From assembly GCA_046541515.1 (NCBI GenBank), contig JBKHDD010000209.1, positions 1 to 8,026 on the forward strand: a DNA stretch of 8,026 bases, written 5' to 3'. Positions 6,239 to 8,026 of this stretch are shown in pieces. A program made the position numbers and the translations under genes. This DNA comes from CAYFVR01 sp046541515 (GTDB lineage Bacteria > Desulfobacterota > Desulfobacteria > Desulfobacterales > Desulfococcaceae). Under the pieces are notes generated by a model, which was given only the letters and a program-made list of their open reading frames with translations, was not told the origin of the DNA and searched no databases. How positions within the stretch are numbered: position 1 is the stretch's first letter; every line of letters starts with the position of its first letter.

Positions 6239-7503
6239 TGGCCGGAAAATTTTCCGTTTGCGTTGAGGATTCGTCGCCGCAGCAGATTCAGCGCGGCGGC
6301 GGCGAAGATCTGTTTGTTCATGCGGCGGCGGGGAAATTGGAACAGGTAGCGGCGGGCGACGACCTCTTCCGGGGTGGCGAGGCCAATGCAGACGGTCCCG
6401 ACCGGTTTTTCCTCGGTGCCGCCATCCGGCCCGGCGATGCCGCTGGTGGCGATGCCGTAGGTCGCCCCGGCGGCGGTTCGGACGCCGGCGGCCATCTCCC
6501 GAACGGTTTCCTCGCTCACCGCGCCGTGGGCTTTCAACGTCTCCTCTTTCACGCCCAGCAGACGAATCTTGGCCTCGTTGGCATAGGTCACGGCGGACAG
6601 CAAAAAGTAATTGGAACTGCCCGCCACGTCGGTGATTTGGTCGGCGATGAGCCCGCCGGTGCAGCTTTCGGCCACGGCCAGCGTTTCGCCGCGATCCCGG
6701 AGCAAATCCCCCAGGGCGGCTTCCAGGGACTTTCCCTCCAGTGAAACGATTTTATGGCCGAGCTGTTCCGCCACCCAGCGGGATGCCGCGTCCAGCCGGC
6801 CTTCGAGCGCGTCCGCGTCGTGGTCGGCGGCGTAGAGCTTGACGTGGATTTCCGGAAACGCGGCGCGAAGCCCCAGCCGCATGCCCGGAAACGCCACGTC
6901 AAACCCCGCCATCCGCTCCCCCACCGTGGATTCGGGAAGACCAAAGCTAGTGATGGTGCGGGTTCGGTGAATCGGCCGGTTCCCGCCGAGGAGGGCGATC
7001 AGCCGGGGACGAACCTGCTCCCGAAACATCCACCGCATTTCATGGGGGACGCCGGGCATGAAAAAAAAGCGGCAGTTCCCGATGGTGACCGCGAAGCCGG
7101 GCGCGGTGCCCACGGGATTTTCGAGCACTTCGGCCCCTTGCGGCAACCGGGCCTGCTTTTCGTTGGAGGGCGGCATTTCCCGTCCCCGGGATTCGAAATA
7201 GGCCCGAACGGAAGCCAGCGCGGACGGGATCAGCTCCAACGGCACCCCGGCCGCCGTCGCGGCGGCCTCGGTGCATAAATCGTCCGCCGTGGGCCCCAAC
7301 CCGCCGGTCACCAACGCCACCTCGGCCCGCCCGCCGACTTCCCGAAATACGGAAGGGAGGACTTCCCGCCGATCTCCAACGGTGTGGTGGCGGACCACGT
7401 TCAGGCCGACGGCCTCCAATCGCTCCGCCAGCCATGCGGTGTTGGTGTCCACCAGGGACCCCGTGAGCACTTCGTCCCCGGTGGCGAGTATTTCGACGAG
7501 CAT
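6235..7503 (-). CDS. cinA: CinA: competence/damage-inducible protein, NMN amidohydrolase
   Basis: A full-length 422-residue CinA. The N-terminal COG1058/MoCF-like domain (about 1-170) carries TGDEVL (8-13), VTGGLGPTADD (65-75) and FFFMPGVPHEM (146-156), features linked to ADP-ribose/NAD-type pyrophosphatase activity. The C-terminal PncC domain (about 255-415) deamidates nicotinamide mononucleotide to nicotinate mononucleotide in pyridine-nucleotide recycling. It holds ESCTGG (279-284), YANEAK with Tyr307 and Lys312, and SGIAGPDGGTEEKPVGTV (354-371). Ser280, Tyr307 and Lys312 have the spacing of the known PncC catalytic Ser/Tyr/Lys, so both halves look active. The ATG at 7503 has AAAGGAA 8 bases upstream. 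Neither recA nor another DNA-repair gene is in view, so a competence or damage role cannot be inferred from context. higBA follows directly, and read-through into it is possible. Confidence 0.97.
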   Translation of the reverse strand: MLVEILATGDEVLTGSLVDTNTAWLAERLEAVGLNVVRHHTVGDRREVLPSVFREVGGRAEVALVTGGLGPTADDLCTEAAATAAGVPLELIPSALASVRAYFESRGREMPPSNEKQARLPQGAEVLENPVGTAPGFAVTIGNCRFFFMPGVPHEMRWMFREQVRPRLIALLGGNRPIHRTRTITSFGLPESTVGERMAGFDVAFPGMRLGLRAAFPEIHVKLYAADHDADALEGRLDAASRWVAEQLGHKIVSLEGKSLEAALGDLLRDRGETLAVAESCTGGLIADQITDVAGSSNYFLLSAVTYANEAKIRLLGVKEETLKAHGAVSEETVREMAAGVRTAAGATYGIATSGIAGPDGGTEEKPVGTVCIGLATPEEVVARRYLFQFPRRRMNKQIFAAAALNLLRRRILNANGKFSGH

Positions 7504-7511
7504 GGAGGGAT

Positions 7512-7574
7512 TTCCTTTCGGTATGGTTGAGAGTGGAAATGCAAACTTTTAAGAGCCTTCGCACAAACTTTCAA
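7512..7574 (-). promoter_or_regulatory. Candidate cinA promoter and RBS
   Basis: Minus strand: -35 TTGAAA (7569-7574), a 17-base spacer, and -10 TAAAAG (7546-7551). The -35 matches consensus at 5 of 6 positions and the -10 at 4 of 6. The transcript would start near 7540, followed by AAAGGAA (7512-7518) and ATG 7503. No LexA-type box is recognisable. This is a moderate by-eye prediction. Confidence 0.45.
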
Positions 7575-7575
7575 A

Positions 7576-7596
7576 ATTTTGGCTGCCGGCCAAAAT
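7576..7596. repeat. Perfect 8-bp inverted repeat upstream of cinA
   Basis: ATTTTGGC (7576-7583), a 5-base loop, then GCCAAAAT (7589-7596). It sits immediately upstream of the predicted cinA -35 and could be an activator or repressor site. No T-run follows on either strand, so it is not a typical terminator. Confidence 0.55.
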
Positions 7597-7769
7597 CCCG
7601 ATCCCAGGCCGGCTTTTCGGGGGGGGCGCCGATTTGGCCTGGCCGCCCCTTTCGGTGGCTTCGGCCGTCCAGATTTGAGAAATCAGGCGAAAACCGTAAA
7701 AGCAGGACGCAACTCGCCTATTTCAATGAATATTTAAGGCCCGCCCTTCCCGGCCACATGCGGAGCAGG

Positions 7770-7878
7770 ACGTGAAGTGTGATGAACTAAAAAAAAATTC
7801 TTTGCTAAAAATCGAAAAATGTAATTATTTCATCGAATTGTGGTCTTTAATTGGATTAAGGGGAGCTACACTTCACGT
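7770..7878. repeat. 11-bp perfect inverted repeat flanking the AT-rich promoter region
   Basis: ACGTGAAGTGT (7770-7780) and its exact reverse complement ACACTTCACGT (7868-7878) bracket 87 bp of AT-rich DNA. The motif GATGAA also lies next to the left arm (7781-7786), with its complement TTCATC next to the right arm (7880-7885), but in an order that does not extend the stem. The right arm ends 32 bp before the start codon at 7911. Paired operators for a dimeric regulator fit best; ends of a tiny mobile element are less likely because no target-site duplication is evident. Confidence 0.6.
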
Positions 7879-7910
7879 TTTCATCATAACCTTGCCGCGG
7901 AGAAAACAGG

Positions 7911-8026
7911 ATGAAAAAATCGGGAATGGTTTTTCTGATTTTATGCCTCATGCTCATTTTATCTCAAAACCTATCTGCTCAGGAATACCCGAAGGTATCC
8001 GGCCCCGGAATCAACAAGCTGATCCA
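7911..8026 (+). CDS. N-terminus of an exported protein of unknown function, 3' part outside window
   Basis: Only 38 complete codons are in view. GGAG (7899-7902) stands 8 bases before ATG 7911. The product begins with a clear Sec signal peptide: a basic start (MKKSG), a hydrophobic core (MVFLILCLMLIL) and a likely cleavage site in SQNLSA-QEYP, after residue 23. The mature start QEYPKVSGPGINKLI has no motif I recognise. Codons in the signal peptide (TTA, CTA, TCT, ATT) are much less GC-rich than in the other genes; this could reflect transfer or just the hydrophobic leader. It is divergent from cinA and follows the AT-rich region with the inverted repeat. Confidence 0.8.
   Translation, partial: MKKSGMVFLILCLMLILSQNLSAQEYPKVSGPGINKLI

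Larger units (their letters stand above)
7504..7910. other. 407-bp divergent intergenic region between cinA and the right-edge exported protein
   Basis: The left half is GC-rich. It holds the cinA promoter candidate, the 7576-7596 dyad and a G-rich tract with a possible stem GGGGCG (7623-7628) / CGCCCC (7644-7649). The right half changes sharply: 7801-7860 is only about 25% GC by hand count. It contains an A9 run (7789-7797), an imperfect dyad CTTTAAT-TGG-ATTAAGG (7845-7861, one mismatch) and a possible -10 element TACACT (7867-7872) with no good -35. The small reading frame at 7527-7775 lacks a ribosome-binding site and any recognisable fold, so I treat the region as regulatory and non-coding. 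Confidence 0.5.

Noticed and set aside
7504..7600. LexA/SOS box upstream of cinA
   Set aside because: I looked for CTG-N10-CAG and GAAC-N4-GTTC type sites and saw none.
7527..7775. 82-codon small plus-strand frame upstream of the AT-rich segment
   Set aside because: No ribosome-binding site, no conserved pattern, and it covers the cinA promoter candidate and a dyad.
1..8026. tRNA, rRNA, CRISPR array, transposase or insertion-sequence ends
   Set aside because: No cloverleaf, rRNA-like segment, regularly spaced repeats or transposase motifs were seen on either strand.

Overview
The window suggests a GC-rich Gram-negative-type bacterium. Hand counts give about 65-68% GC in typical coding blocks. 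Ribosome-binding sites are repeatedly of the AAGGAAA type, about 6-8 bases before the start codon. One large exported protein joins PQQ-type beta-propeller repeats to Ig-like (He_PIG-type) repeats, a combination common in Planctomycetes/Verrucomicrobia-like and related environmental lineages. I cannot assign a phylum from this sequence, and nothing here proves one.

Layout, left to right. (1) 1-1523, minus strand: an AMP-forming adenylate ligase, missing only its last residues at the window edge. (2) 1667-2902, minus: a fold-type III PLP-dependent decarboxylase whose C-terminal motifs resemble the exosortase A-associated decarboxylase family. It has a good sigma70-type promoter and probably heads an operon with the ligase. 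(3) 3222-5582, plus: a 786-residue exported protein with a signal peptide, about eight propeller repeats, a small beta-rich linker and four Ig-like repeats. It is transcribed divergently from the decarboxylase. (4) 5590-6202, minus: a HigB/HigA toxin-antitoxin pair, convergent with the exported protein, with stop codons 7 bp apart. (5) 6235-7503, minus: full-length cinA. (6) 7504-7910: a divergent intergenic region that becomes very AT-rich at its right end. (7) 7911-8026, plus: the first 38 codons of another exported protein, cut by the window edge.

How the parts may work together. The decarboxylase and ligase form a plausible pathway unit: one makes an amine or decarboxylated amino acid, the other adenylates an acid or amino acid, perhaps loading a carrier protein encoded further left. 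That pairing is typical of exosortase/exopolysaccharide loci, but no exosortase, PEP-CTERM protein or polysaccharide gene is in view. The higBA pair sits directly behind cinA. Its predicted -35 element overlaps the cinA stop codon, its -10 element lies inside a palindrome, and the predicted transcript start falls at or next to the higB start codon, which suggests a leaderless, self-repressed operon. higB is clearly lower in GC than its surroundings, consistent with acquisition.

No rRNA, tRNA, CRISPR array, insertion sequence or clear intrinsic terminator was found. The least explained parts are the AT-rich promoter region flanked by an 11-bp perfect inverted repeat (7770-7878) and the substrate of the decarboxylase/ligase pair.
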